Of a stretch of 64,000 nucleotides of DNA, positions 22,741-32,423 are shown piece by piece. The notes under the pieces are model-generated. The model was not told the origin of the DNA, did no database searches, and saw only the letters and a program-made list of their open reading frames with translations. How positions within the stretch are numbered: position 1 is the first letter of the stretch; each line of letters starts with the position of its first letter. The stretch is from Trichocladium uniseriatum. Lineage: Eukaryota; Ascomycota; Sordariomycetes; Sordariales; Chaetomiaceae. The position numbers and the translations under genes were made by a program. Where the stretch lies: the NCBI GenBank assembly GCA_017139535.1, contig WOUO01000022.1, forward strand, positions 124,001-188,000, written 5' to 3'.

Positions 22741-24700
22741 TCATAGCCGCACTCCCCACACCCCGCGCCCAGCGCTCACACCCAGCCAGTCGCCACCGTC
22801 GCCGCCAGGCAAGTGCGGCACCCATCCCAGGTTGCCCACCTCGTACTCGCACTGCCAGCTCGCCACGGGACTCCTCGTGTTGTCGTTGGGCTGCGGCGGC
22901 GCACCGTTCAGGCCCGAAGACGGCTGGTTGAGCAGGTCCCAGATGAGAACCTGGCAGTCGTCGGCGCCCGAGGCGAGCGTGCCGCGCCTCGTGGGCGACC
23001 ACTCGACGCAGTTGAGCGACCCGGCGTGTCCGCGCAGCTCCAGCAGCGCCTGGCCTGGCTGGCGCACGTCGAGTATCCTGATGACGTTGGAGTCTTGGGC
23101 AAAGGTCGCCAGCAGGTGGTGGTCGTGCGGCGACGTGGCTAGGCGCAGGAGAGGTGGGGGGTGGGACATGGTCTGCTGGGCGAGGGTAGGGCTGATGCGT
23201 CCGCCGCTGGGGTCTGTATTGTCGTGGTCAGTAAAGGCATTCGTCGATGACGGCGGTTGGAAAGTTAACTCTACCTCTTTCTTCCTTGCCCGTGGGCTCG
23301 TAAATGATGGTGCTGTGTTCGAGGCTGCGCAAGTCAAACATGCGGACACTGCCATCCTGGCCGCAGCTCACAAACACGTCGACACTCTGGGCGCAGAACC
23401 GTACGTCGTAGACCTCCTTGTCGTGGGCGATCAGCTGTGTCTTTGCTGTCAACGACGGAATGTCCCAAATTGTACACGTCGTATCTATGCTCGAGGTGAT
23501 GATCAGGCTCGGCGTGACCGTGTTCCAATCCAGCGAAGTCAAGGGTGCCGTGTGGTCTGGCGTCTTGGAATTTGACAAGAGGGCCAGTGGCGTGAGCTTC
23601 GTGACGGGCACGTCCCGGCCGTTCCTGGACGTTATCGACGAGCTGGGCGTGTGCACCTGGGTCTCGGACGGAAGCGACCAGAGGCGGAGATGGTCGCCCG
23701 AGGTCGCAAGAAGGTCTGTGGATTGCTTTTGTGCCGACGGAGGCTCCCAGAGCAGGCGGGTGACTGGATACGAGTGGGTCGCCTCTGCTATTCTTGTGAA
23801 ATCCATGCTGTGTTTAGGCCCGCCAGGTACGTATGAATCAGACGACGCGGGAGTGAGTTGGGCGTCGAGGATTTGGATCTGGCATGTCCAGCGTCAGCGA
23901 CACGCACTCAGTTTGCTCAAACCTCTCGCCAGCTAGACGAGGTCACTCACATAGTTATGCCCATCCTCCAAGTAGCTTCCAATGGCAAGCTTGCCGGCGC
24001 TGTTGGCCTGAGGAGCCCACTTGCACCAGTCAAAAGCATAGAGAGCCCACGGCGCCATGTAATTGCTGGTGCGGGACTGCGCGCTCGTCTGCTCATACCC
24101 AGGGGTGCTGGGCAAGCCATCGGAGAGACTCGAGTCGGCGCGGGGCCGGATATCCGCCAGGCCAAGGGGAGTGTTGGATACGTTGCGCTGCGAGTTCGAG
24201 GCGCTGTATCTGGGTTCCGTGGGCGAGATGTACTGCGAAGAGGTGCTGGTGCCGCCGGGCGTGGTGGGGGTGTATGGCATGTAGCCCGACCCCCCACTGC
24301 CCTCGTAGGGCGCCGAGGGGCTGGAGCGCGAGTATGACTGCGAATGCGACAAGTTGAGCGAGTTAGACTTGGATGGTGTCTGATGCGACTGGTATTCCGA
24401 GGGCGGCTGCATGGTGGGCAGCGTCGGAGCGGTGTTGGAGGGGAGCGCGTTAGGTCGGGCGCCGGTCAGCCCCGGCTGCAGTGCGTTGGGCACGACGCCG
24501 GAGGGCTGGTAGTTTGGAAGCTGCGAAAGGTTCGGCGACGCCTGGTCGAGTTTGATGTGTGGCGGGCCAGCAGTCGAGTAGTCGCGGGGCGACATCTGTT
24601 GATTCTGTTGGGCCGCGCTCGACGACATGTGTAGCTCCTCATGCTGCCCAGAGAAGGTCCCTGTCCGCCTGGCCGGCTGGTATTGCGGTGGCTGATTCAT
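22741..24700 (-). CDS. WD40 scaffold protein, DCAF7/WDR68 (AN11/TTG1) family (608 aa)
   Basis: Three exons: 24700..23951, 23878..23275, 23213..22741; introns 72 and 61 nt; 609 codons. Residues 1 to about 215 are Gln/Ser/Pro/Asn-rich and disordered. WD40 repeats then begin with the family-typical APWALYAFDWCKW. Further matches to the DCAF7 family, recalled from the human protein: DLLATSGDHLRLW, SSIDTTCTIWDI, TQLIAHDKEVYDVRF, DGSVRMFDLRSLEHSTIIYE and DDCQVLIWDL. These proteins scaffold DYRK/HIPK kinases and transcription factors, or act as substrate receptors of CUL4-DDB1. The junction KEERDPSGGR across intron 2 keeps the propeller in frame. The long N-terminal extension is absent from animal members. 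Confidence 0.9.
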
Positions 24701-25489
24701 CTCTGCCGATCCGCTGGGGAGGGGCAGGAGAGGGTCCTGGTTTCTGAGCGGAGGGGATCAGGGATGGGTGAAGGGAATCGAACAATCGGGGGCGGGGTGC
24801 GCCAAGGACTCCCGATGCCCCTGTTCAATGCCCAAGTTCTCAATGCCCTCAAGGGCGGTGGACGATGGGCGATGCGAAGAGGAGATGCCCTTTCTAGCCG
24901 TGATTAGGCAAGCCGCAGGCTGTTGGGCGCGGAAGCCCAGGAGCGGCAATGCTATGGCGGGCGAGGAAGCGACGAGGAAAGAAAGCAGTGGTGGGATGTT
25001 TGAGCTTCTGAAGCTGCGGCTCAGATCTGGCAGCAATGTCCCATAGGCGGCGGCTGGGCGTGTGTGAGCTGGGTAAGCAGCCGCCCGCCAGGTGCCTGCG
25101 GTTGCGGGGATGAATCGACCGCACGGGAGTGGCTGCCCGCCCCCCGCATCTGTGGTGGGTCAGCCGTTGACACAGCGTTGGACTTCAGGGTTGGGCTTCA
25201 GGGTTGTGTACGGAAACACTTGGAACTGAGAGCCAAACCGAACCACTTTCATCGCATATCAAAACCCAACTTGTTCAAGACTGGATTGGACCAGAGCTTC
25301 AAGCTGATCAATTGTCTCGGCGAGTCGACCACCAATACAGAACACCCAGCCAGTCTCACAGCATCTCGAGAGCCACACCGTTTGGATATTTATCACTCAG
25401 TCAACGTTCTCCCGTTCCATCTCCCAACTCGCTCATCAGGACCCCGCATCCTTTGCATCTTGTGATTTCCATCGGTGGTTCATCACGCC
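24701..25489. other. Divergent promoter region, WD40 gene / PPAT
   Basis: No supported coding region. It contains the 5' leaders of two divergent genes. Confidence 0.45.
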
Positions 25490-26713
25490 ATGAAACAGAA
25501 CGGACTACCCTCGCTTCTTTTGCTCCCCTACCCCCCGGATCCTCTAAACCGCTCCTCCCTCGATGCCGCGTACCGGCCCTCGCTCACGGCGACACTCTCA
25601 AAGCTAAAACGGCCGACGGGTGTTGCTAAGCTCATCATCGCAGTCGCCTGCCCTGTCCTTCATGGTCCCTTCCTCCGTTCAAAGACGCTCTCATGGCACC
25701 AAGCTCAGGAGCTGGTTGCCGGCGTCTACAGCATCATCTCAGTTGTGTGCGCCCAACTCGGGATTGGTACCGAGATGGACGGCGGGCCTGGCTCGGTCGA
25801 TGCAACGGTCGTTTTGATCGACCACGACCGCAACAGGCGCGTTACCCCTGACTTCCGTCCCGCCATCGAGCCCAACAACACAGTCATTGTGGATATGGCT
25901 ACCTTTGCCACTGCCTACCACCCGTGGGCCTTCATCTTCCACGTCAGGAGCGAGCTAGGACTCAATGTCTACCAAACCTATCTCAAGTTTGCCGAGGGAA
26001 GGCAGACACTGTTGCAAGAACAGCTCATCCCGATCGAGGGCGGTCTGACCATGAACGTCACTCAGTCCGATGCCTCAAGGTTGTCAGCTCAGACTTTGAC
26101 CTATCCAGTGGTCTGCCTTGGCGGCACCTTTGATTATCTTCACCCCGGCCACAAACTGCTTCTGACAGCCGGCGCTCTGCTGCTTCAGGTTCCCCGGAAG
26201 GATGAGGCCTCCAAGCCGTGCCGTTACATCATTGGCATCACTGGTGACGAGATGTTGAGGAACAAGAAGTTCGCCGAGTATGTCCAGCTGTGGGAAGTTC
26301 GGGCACGGAACGTTCTAGTGTTCTTGTCGCAGATTCTTGAACTCTCTAGCCGCGGGTGGAAGAATGGCGCGCAAACGCAGATTGAGGAGCAGGATGGCGA
26401 CTTCCGGGCCACTTTCCGGGACGGCACGATTCAAGTTCAGTGCGTCCGGATCCAGGATGCCTTTGGGCCAACCATTACGGTGGAAGACATTGAAGCATTG
26501 GTCGTGTCTGGCGAGACGAGATCCGGCGGGCAGGCCGTCAATGACAAGCGGGTCGAGCAGGGCTGGCGGGCACTGGAGGTTTTTGAGGTCGACGTGCTGG
26601 ATGCTGAGGAGATCTCGGACGAAGCCACGAAGACTGAAAGCTTCGCCTCCAAGATCAGCAGCACGGCGATCAGGCAGCAAAGGGCGCAAGCGAGTACCAG
26701 GAACAAGATATGA
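25490..26713 (+). CDS. Phosphopantetheine adenylyltransferase (CoA biosynthesis, eukaryotic type, 407 aa)
   Basis: Single exon. The frame opens at a GTG at 25475, but ATG 25490 (MKQNGLPSLLLLPYPPDP) is the start. The catalytic cytidylyltransferase-like domain lies at about residues 205-400: VVCLGGTFDYLHPGHKLLL carries the HxGH nucleotide-binding motif, followed by RYIIGITGDEMLRNKKF. The N-terminal 200 residues form the fungal extension. The enzyme joins ATP to 4'-phosphopantetheine to give dephospho-CoA, the step done by yeast Cab4. No dephospho-CoA kinase domain is seen, so it is monofunctional, unlike animal CoA synthase. The C-terminal FASKISSTAIRQ is typical of the family. Confidence 0.92.
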   Translation: MKQNGLPSLLLLPYPPDPLNRSSLDAAYRPSLTATLSKLKRPTGVAKLIIAVACPVLHGPFLRSKTLSWHQAQELVAGVYSIISVVCAQLGIGTEMDGGPGSVDATVVLIDHDRNRRVTPDFRPAIEPNNTVIVDMATFATAYHPWAFIFHVRSELGLNVYQTYLKFAEGRQTLLQEQLIPIEGGLTMNVTQSDASRLSAQTLTYPVVCLGGTFDYLHPGHKLLLTAGALLLQVPRKDEASKPCRYIIGITGDEMLRNKKFAEYVQLWEVRARNVLVFLSQILELSSRGWKNGAQTQIEEQDGDFRATFRDGTIQVQCVRIQDAFGPTITVEDIEALVVSGETRSGGQAVNDKRVEQGWRALEVFEVDVLDAEEISDEATKTESFASKISSTAIRQQRAQASTRNKI

Positions 26714-27250
26714 GTATGCGAGCAACGTGCCGATCATACAATCGAAACAGTTCTCAGCCTGCTATCTTGGTCTCGTTGCTGCCGAGTATCATCAAGGATG
26801 TCTGTCACCCCTAGCCCCTAGATTCTGGGCACAGAGGTTGGAAGTCCCACACCCTTCCGTCTGTATCCATCCTCTAATATTCACCGATGCTTAACAAACT
26901 TGATCATCAGACGCACGATATCCATTCGTGATGGTCAGATGTCGATTGCCTCGTACCTTGTCCCCCAAGCTTACGAATCCGTTGTTGAAGCGTAAAGGGG
27001 CATGCTGCTTACTCAACATCTTAGCGACGCCCTTGGGTTACAAGAGGAACGTCGCCCTTTTAATACATGTCAAGAGACAGAATGGGATATATACCCATGA
27101 TACGAATATGTTCACTGAGCATTAGGCCACTGCCAGACAATCTCTCAACTTCCACAACCCTCTCACGGTCTCACCAGCCTGGGAAGCAAACCCACCGCCA
27201 CACATCCCTCAACATTCCAATCACCATTCATCCATCACCCAGCCCATAAA
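26714..27250. other. Intergenic region before the enoyl-reductase relic
   Basis: No gene recognised. It holds the PPAT 3' UTR and the former promoter of the decayed gene at 27251. Confidence 0.45.
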
Positions 27251-27475
27251 ATGCAAGCTCTTGTCCTCTCCCCGGCCTCCAAAACCGCCTCGACCCAAAC
27301 CGTGCGTAGCCCCCGGCCCCGGCCTAGTGCTGGAGTTGGGTGGACTTGAGGTCGGGCAGTGCGTGGCTGGGTTTGTTCAGGGCGCGAGCAGCGGTAATGA
27401 GCAGCCGGGGGCGTTTACGGAGTTTGTGGTCTGTCTGATGGATTTGGTTTGGCGCGTGCCGGGTGGTGGGGAGGG

Positions 27476-27517
<42 letters not shown>

Positions 27518-28310
27518 CGGGTTGGTGTTAGAGCCGGCGGCGGCGGTGGTGGTTTTTGTGGACTGATGGCAGCGCAGGCAGCGTTTTACCGGTTGGGGTT
27601 GGCGTATCCATTTACATGGGACCGGGCTTATTCCTCCTACTACTACGGCGGAAGAGGAAGACGTGGATCGGCCGCTTACCTTCTTCATCTACGACACGTT
27701 CACCTCGGCGGGGATGTACGCCGCACAACTCATCTGGCGCAGCTTATCGGAGCGGCGAGTAACGCGCGGTTTACCATGCTGACGGCGCCGCCGTAGTACG
27801 CCCTGGTCGACTATCGCGACGCCGACTGCCCGGGGAAGGTCCGACAGATCGCCGTGGCGGCAGGTCGCGTTAAGTTTGCGTACGACTGCGTCTTGGAGGG
27901 TACCATGGTACGGCAGGTGTCGAGTACGCTGCGGGAGGGTGGCGCATGGGTATTGTGCGGTCCCGCAGGGGCAGAGCGTGGGATGCGAATGATGGTGATC
28001 TGCGCACCGAGGCGGTGTACGGCGCGGTTTGGGAGGGCTTGGGGTTTGAGATACAGCATCAGAACATGGTGCCACAACGTCGGAGGAGCCAGGAGTTTTG
28101 CGGCTGCGTTTTACAGGTGGCTCTCGGAAGGTGGTGGATGTCTGGAAGCGAATCCCGTCCGGTTGATGCCAGGGGGTTCGAGCGGGTCGTACCGGACGGG
28201 TTCGCACTGCTCGGCTCCAGGTTTGATGGAGGACAGGCAGCGGGAACAGGACCGAGGCGTGGATGAAGCCTGTGAGTGCCGAAGAGCTCTTGTTACCGGG
28301 TAGGGGGTCG
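27251..28310 (+). pseudogene. Decayed zinc-binding-dehydrogenase-type enoyl reductase (LovC/ToxD-like)
   Basis: An ATG at 27251 starts MQALVLSPASKTASTQTV, typical of trans-acting enoyl reductases, but the frame fails within about 30 codons. Family blocks then appear in shifting frames: QCVAGFVQGASS...GAFTEFVV...LVWRVP (about 27345-27465), AQAAFYRLGLAYPF (about 27570-27615), the dinucleotide-binding region decayed to FFIYDTFTSAGMYAAQLI (about 27680-27735), VDYRDADCPGKVRQIA and KFAYDCVLEG (about 27805-27900), and PVRLMPGG / VPDGFALL (about 28155-28210), with in-frame stops such as the TAG near 27795. A (GAT)n run sits inside. Active homologues reduce polyketide chains as partners of a PKS, or act as general quinone reductases. 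No PKS is present here. The gene is broken beyond simple splicing, and boundaries are approximate. Confidence 0.75.
27476..27517 (+). repeat. (TGA/GAT)n microsatellite, about 14 units
   Basis: An uninterrupted trinucleotide run of about 42 bases. In one frame it encodes poly-Asp directly after a conserved VWRVPGG block of the enoyl-reductase relic. Confidence 0.95.
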
Positions 28311-28801
28311 ATGAGTATGTAAGCGGGGGTTTGTTTCCGTTGGGTTGCATTATGCAACGTTAATCTACTTTTGTCAGGATGGACCGTAACAGCCGAACCC
28401 GGGGATTCTAGCGCCATTGCAGAATAACGGCATGCAGGGGCGAGGCGCGATGGGACGGGCATGGCCTGATTTCTCGGTGTAACCAGCTCATTCCGCCGCG
28501 GCCAAGGTCTCAAAAAGCGCGCAGTCCTTGGCTTGAAGACAGTCGAACTTTCTCTTGTTCCGGTGGTTAATTGACATTGAAGCAATGGTATCTTTTGTAC
28601 TCCGTGTGATGCGCCACCGAATCCAGCCCGGCTCGGAAACCCCCAAACAATATGGCAACCCGCCAAATACCTTGCCGCCTTTCCCGCTGTCCCAAGGAAA
28701 GATAGGATCGCGGTGCTGTACATCATTATGTAGAACAAATACCGTCTACTCTAGAATGCAAATTGCCCAATACAAAGGAAAACGCTCATTAATACAGTTG
28801 A
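28311..28801. other. Intergenic region between the pseudogene and the rhodopsin-like gene
   Basis: No supported gene. Probably the 3' remnant of the relic and the 3' UTR of the minus-strand membrane-protein gene. Confidence 0.4.
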
Positions 28802-30079
28802 TCAGTTGTGCGAGATGGTCCACTTTGTCTGCACTCTGATACCCCCATCTCCGCTCGAATCCGGCTTGTAAGGTTCTTGCCCCATCGTCAGCGCTCTCTC
28901 TGAGCCGCTGTCCCTGTCGTGGTCGGGGCGGTCGATGAGGCTGGGTTCAGGGGTCACGGCGGCGGCGATGGCGGACTGGTAATGCACTTGCTGGTTGGCA
29001 GCGTAGAGGCCTTCCAGAGGAATCTGATTTTCGGCGTCGGATTTGCTCTGGCCCTTCAGCTTGCTAAAGTTGCTGTTATCGGTGCCGAGTCCGGACGAGT
29101 TGTAACCGATCTTGGATGCACCCCGGCGCGCCGTGCATCGTGACCAGAGGGAGCCCAACATGGGCAAGCTGACACACAGGATGGCCAGGTTCGGCTCGGT
29201 CGCGGACCAGAAGTCGGCCCAGATCATGGTCCCCGTGAGGTTCATCAGGTCGAGCTGCGTTAGGGTCACGATGCGGATAATGGCAATGACGCTGACGCTG
29301 CAAGGGAGAGAGACGTTAGCCTGGAGATACCTTGGGGCCACACAAGATCCTCGCAGGTACTTACATAAGACCGATGAGGAACACGCACGTCAAGCCAAGC
29401 TTTGCGGGCGTTGTCATCTTGAGGGACCAGACCGTCGGTAGGGGCAGAGTCAGGATGATGACGTCGGTGATGATGTTGAAGGCGCCAATGGCAATAAAGG
29501 AGGCAACCTGGTCGCCGCAGGTACCCTCGACGGTCGGGTCGTAAGTGCGGGCAAAGGGGCGGCAGATTAGGAAGACCTGGAGGACGTTGCCAACACTCCA
29601 TAGGACGACGAATAGTACCGCGGCCTTGGTGGCCAGCCTCAATCCGTTGTTTACGAAGACGCGAAGGTAAAAGAGCAGGACGCTGAGCTTGATGGTGCTG
29701 AGCGAGACGGCGTAGATGAGCTCGTAGGCGACGAGCATCTTGAGGATGTGCGGCAGGTTTGCCATGGTCTCAGTCAAGGGGTACCCCACGCCCATTGGTG
29801 CCCCTGAGACGAGAGGCGTTAGCACTTGAGAACAACAAAGCAATACTGCGTAGTAATAGCTGGTGACTACTCACACATGCCCTGGATAACCAGCATGGCA
29901 ATGCCTTGCGGCAGGGAAAGCAGGATGAGGTAGTCATCCCACCCCAGCCCGGCGCCGGACAAGAAGCGAGCCACGAGACGCAGGCCCACAACTGATACGG
30001 TAAAGAGGGTCAGGACGCAGTTGATGATGAGATGCGCCTTGACGATGGGCAGCACCGGGAACTCGACGTACTCGAACAT
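28802..30079 (-). CDS. Rhodopsin-domain integral membrane protein (Pth11-like, 379 aa)
   Basis: Three exons: 30079..29875, 29803..29365, 29297..28802; introns 71 and 67 nt; 380 codons. The first in-frame ATG is at 30079. Upstream in the same frame there is only a GTG. Seven hydrophobic segments are visible, among them IINCVLTLFTVSVVGLRLVARF, a WDDYLILLSL block typical of the fungal rhodopsin domain, LMVAYELIYAVSLSTIKLSVLLFYLRVF-like helices, VLWSVGNVLQVFLICRPFA and the SFIAIGAFNIITDVIILTLPLPTVW helix. The family signature (DD in TM2/loop, CRP, NI.TD..IL.LP) is present. The cytosolic tail of about 110 residues is polar. No CFEM domain is seen at the N-terminus. Likely a GPCR-like sensor; the ligand is unknown. 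Confidence 0.88.
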
Positions 30080-32423
30080 GGTGGTTCGAGTTGGTGCTAT
30101 GATCACCCGGTCGTGGTCAAAGCGCCGTTTCTCATGCGCGAAGGGAGAAAAGGAGAGGGAAAGAGAACAAGTGGGGATAGGGCCTGTCGAAGGAGTGAAG
30201 AGATAGAGAAACGACTGGGACCGTCGTCACCAGGAGCCCTCGCCGGAGTGGAGAGTGAAAGTGGGAACGGGGTCGGGAACTGGGGCGGGAGGATTGCCGA
30301 TGCAGATGGAGTGCCGACATTTTTATCCGGGAAGCTTGCTATGTATATATGTATGTTAGATCGTTGCAGTCAGCACCTAATGTGCGTCTGTGGCGATTCT
30401 CAAGACCTGGGTTTTTCTCGGTATCCTCTTTGCTGTGTCCTCTGCAACGCTAGTGATGAAGTCAGGGTCCGCGGCAAAGTGGCGGCCGCGCCGTCTTCTC
30501 GGCGCGAGCACCGCTCAAAGGCCTAGACAGGAATGATGAGTGCACAAGACCAATCAACGAGGACACCCTGAAATTCAGAAACCCGGTGCCGGGGAGATGG
30601 GATTGCTAGCAGGAGGGCCGGACTCGAGCCGGGTCATCAAACCGTGGTCGGCGATACCAGGACAAGGGAACAGCACCCTGTTTCATAGCGTCGTACTCCA
30701 GCGAGCACACTAGCCCATTCAATAGCCCCGAGCGTCTGGGGTACTAGGGTCAGGGAAGAAAAGATGAACTCATCGTGAAAAGCTTTGCAAAGCGGCAACT
30801 TCCAGTTTTGTTAGGACACACGACCTTGCCCGTGGCCCCGGAAGATGCCGCCATCCTCGGTGACGGCCGAAAGGGACCCGAGGAGCTGGATGTTGTGGCT
30901 TGCAAGTGACGCTCTCCCGAACTCAAAACCCACGAATGTCAAACGGTAAAACCGTGGTGGATGATGGCAGCGGCTTGTTGTGAGTTTAGCCCACACCTCG
31001 GTAGTGATTGACGAACCGGGGACGGAAGAAAGTGGGCTGGAATGTAACGACGGCCGGCCGGCCGGCGCAGGGGTTCACCTTAATGATCCCCCAAGGAGGA
31101 AAGGTTTTGCTCCCCACTCCATGTGAAAGAATAATTGTCGGTGAAGACTGGCGTGACAGGCAAGAACTCGTCCACGGATGATGATCTGCAAGAGTTGAGG
31201 TGCCCAGGCGGACTTCGGTTCTCTCGACTGTCTCTCATGCAATCTCGTGTCTCCATTGTTAAGCCGTTTCCGGCCCACCGGTGCCGTCTTGGCGCACTGG
31301 CAGCCGTTGAATGCGAGTGATCGGCGTCCTAGTGTTCGCTAGTGACCCACGAGAGGGGAGCCGGGGCCGGACAGGGGAACACAGGGGGGCGGATTGCAAG
31401 GATGGACCCGCTAACCGGCGAACCGCCCCCTGTCTTTTCAGGGTCTGGTGTTGTTAGCGAGTGGGGTCAGACCAGCACTGCGTCTCTTCGGAGGTTCCTC
31501 GGGGGGGTCGTGGTTGGTAGGAAAAAGAAAGTTGAATGGAAACGACACAACCGGAACGCGGAAGGTATCCGGTCAACCAATGTCCACTGGTGCATAACGG
31601 CTTGCCTCCGCTTGCCTCCGCTTGCCTCCGCTTGCGTCAACCGAGTGGCAGTGGCAGTGGCCACCAGGCATCCTCATTGCAAATTGTGGTGGGGTCAACG
31701 TTCGAACTTTGCCCCGCGCTCCTTACCTTCTCTCTCATCAGGCCACTCAACAGCAATGGATCATATCTGCAGTTCGCACTCCTTGCAGAATGCGACTTTC
31801 AGGTTTCCCATTTCCTACTTTTATCCCGCCTCCGCAAGGTTGTTCCCGTCTCGTCTGCCCTTGCCCTACCCAGCAGTCCCGGGTCTTTGGGAACTTACTT
31901 GGTTAGTTTAGTGTGAGCATTTGCCCGAGCCCGTGGTTGGCTCAGTTGGAACCACCCTCACCTGATGGCCCTTGAACTCGCTGTCGCCAGCAATCATGCA
32001 CGAATGTTCGCCCTCACCTGGATCTGGAATGGGGTTATTTCCCCTGGAGCGGGCCGGCGCGAATGAGGAACCAACACTGCGCCAATCCCTCCTAGAAACC
32101 ATTGGGTGGAGATGTGGGCACCGCAAGAGCCGATATGCTAACCTTTCTGGGGGCGATTTCTGAGGTGAGGGGGCTCGATGGAGAGGGGATGTTGATTGCG
32201 CGAACCTCGCGAGGCGAGAGATATATTGTACAACTCGATCCTTCTCTCCATCTTTTTCCGTCCCTCCTTCGGTGTGTGAAACGAGCCCCTGACTTCAAAG
32301 CCGACACAACTACTCGTCTACGATAAACAACCGGACGAGTTAGCCTGAACCTTGAACCTGTTGCCCGGCCTATCTACCCCACTTCTCCTGTTTTCTCTAG
32401 CCGCCAGCAAGGTATCCTTGGCC
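30080..32423. other. 2.3-kb divergent intergenic region
   Basis: Between the rhodopsin-like gene (-) and the GMC oxidoreductase gene (+). Contains a 10-bp tandem repeat at 31601 and a CT-rich leader before 32424. The 189-codon frame at 31342-31911 lacks motifs and homology that I can recognise. No gene called. Confidence 0.45.
31601..31638 (+). repeat. Short tandem repeat, CTTGCCTCCG x 3.8
   Basis: Three perfect copies at 31601, 31611 and 31621, then a partial copy (CTTGCGTC) at 31631. Confidence 0.95.

Noticed and set aside
22508..23575. 355-codon plus-strand frame over the WD40 gene
   Set aside because: Antisense of the DCAF7-like exons. Starts in the CT-rich convergent 3' region and lacks any motif.
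27689..28738. 349-codon minus-strand frame over the enoyl-reductase relic
   Set aside because: The plus strand carries recognisable enoyl-reductase blocks; the minus frame has none and reads as low-complexity Arg/Pro/Thr.
30600..30640. GGCCGGACTCGAGCCGGGTC palindrome resembling a T arm
   Set aside because: No matching acceptor, D or anticodon arms around it. Probably a chance palindrome.
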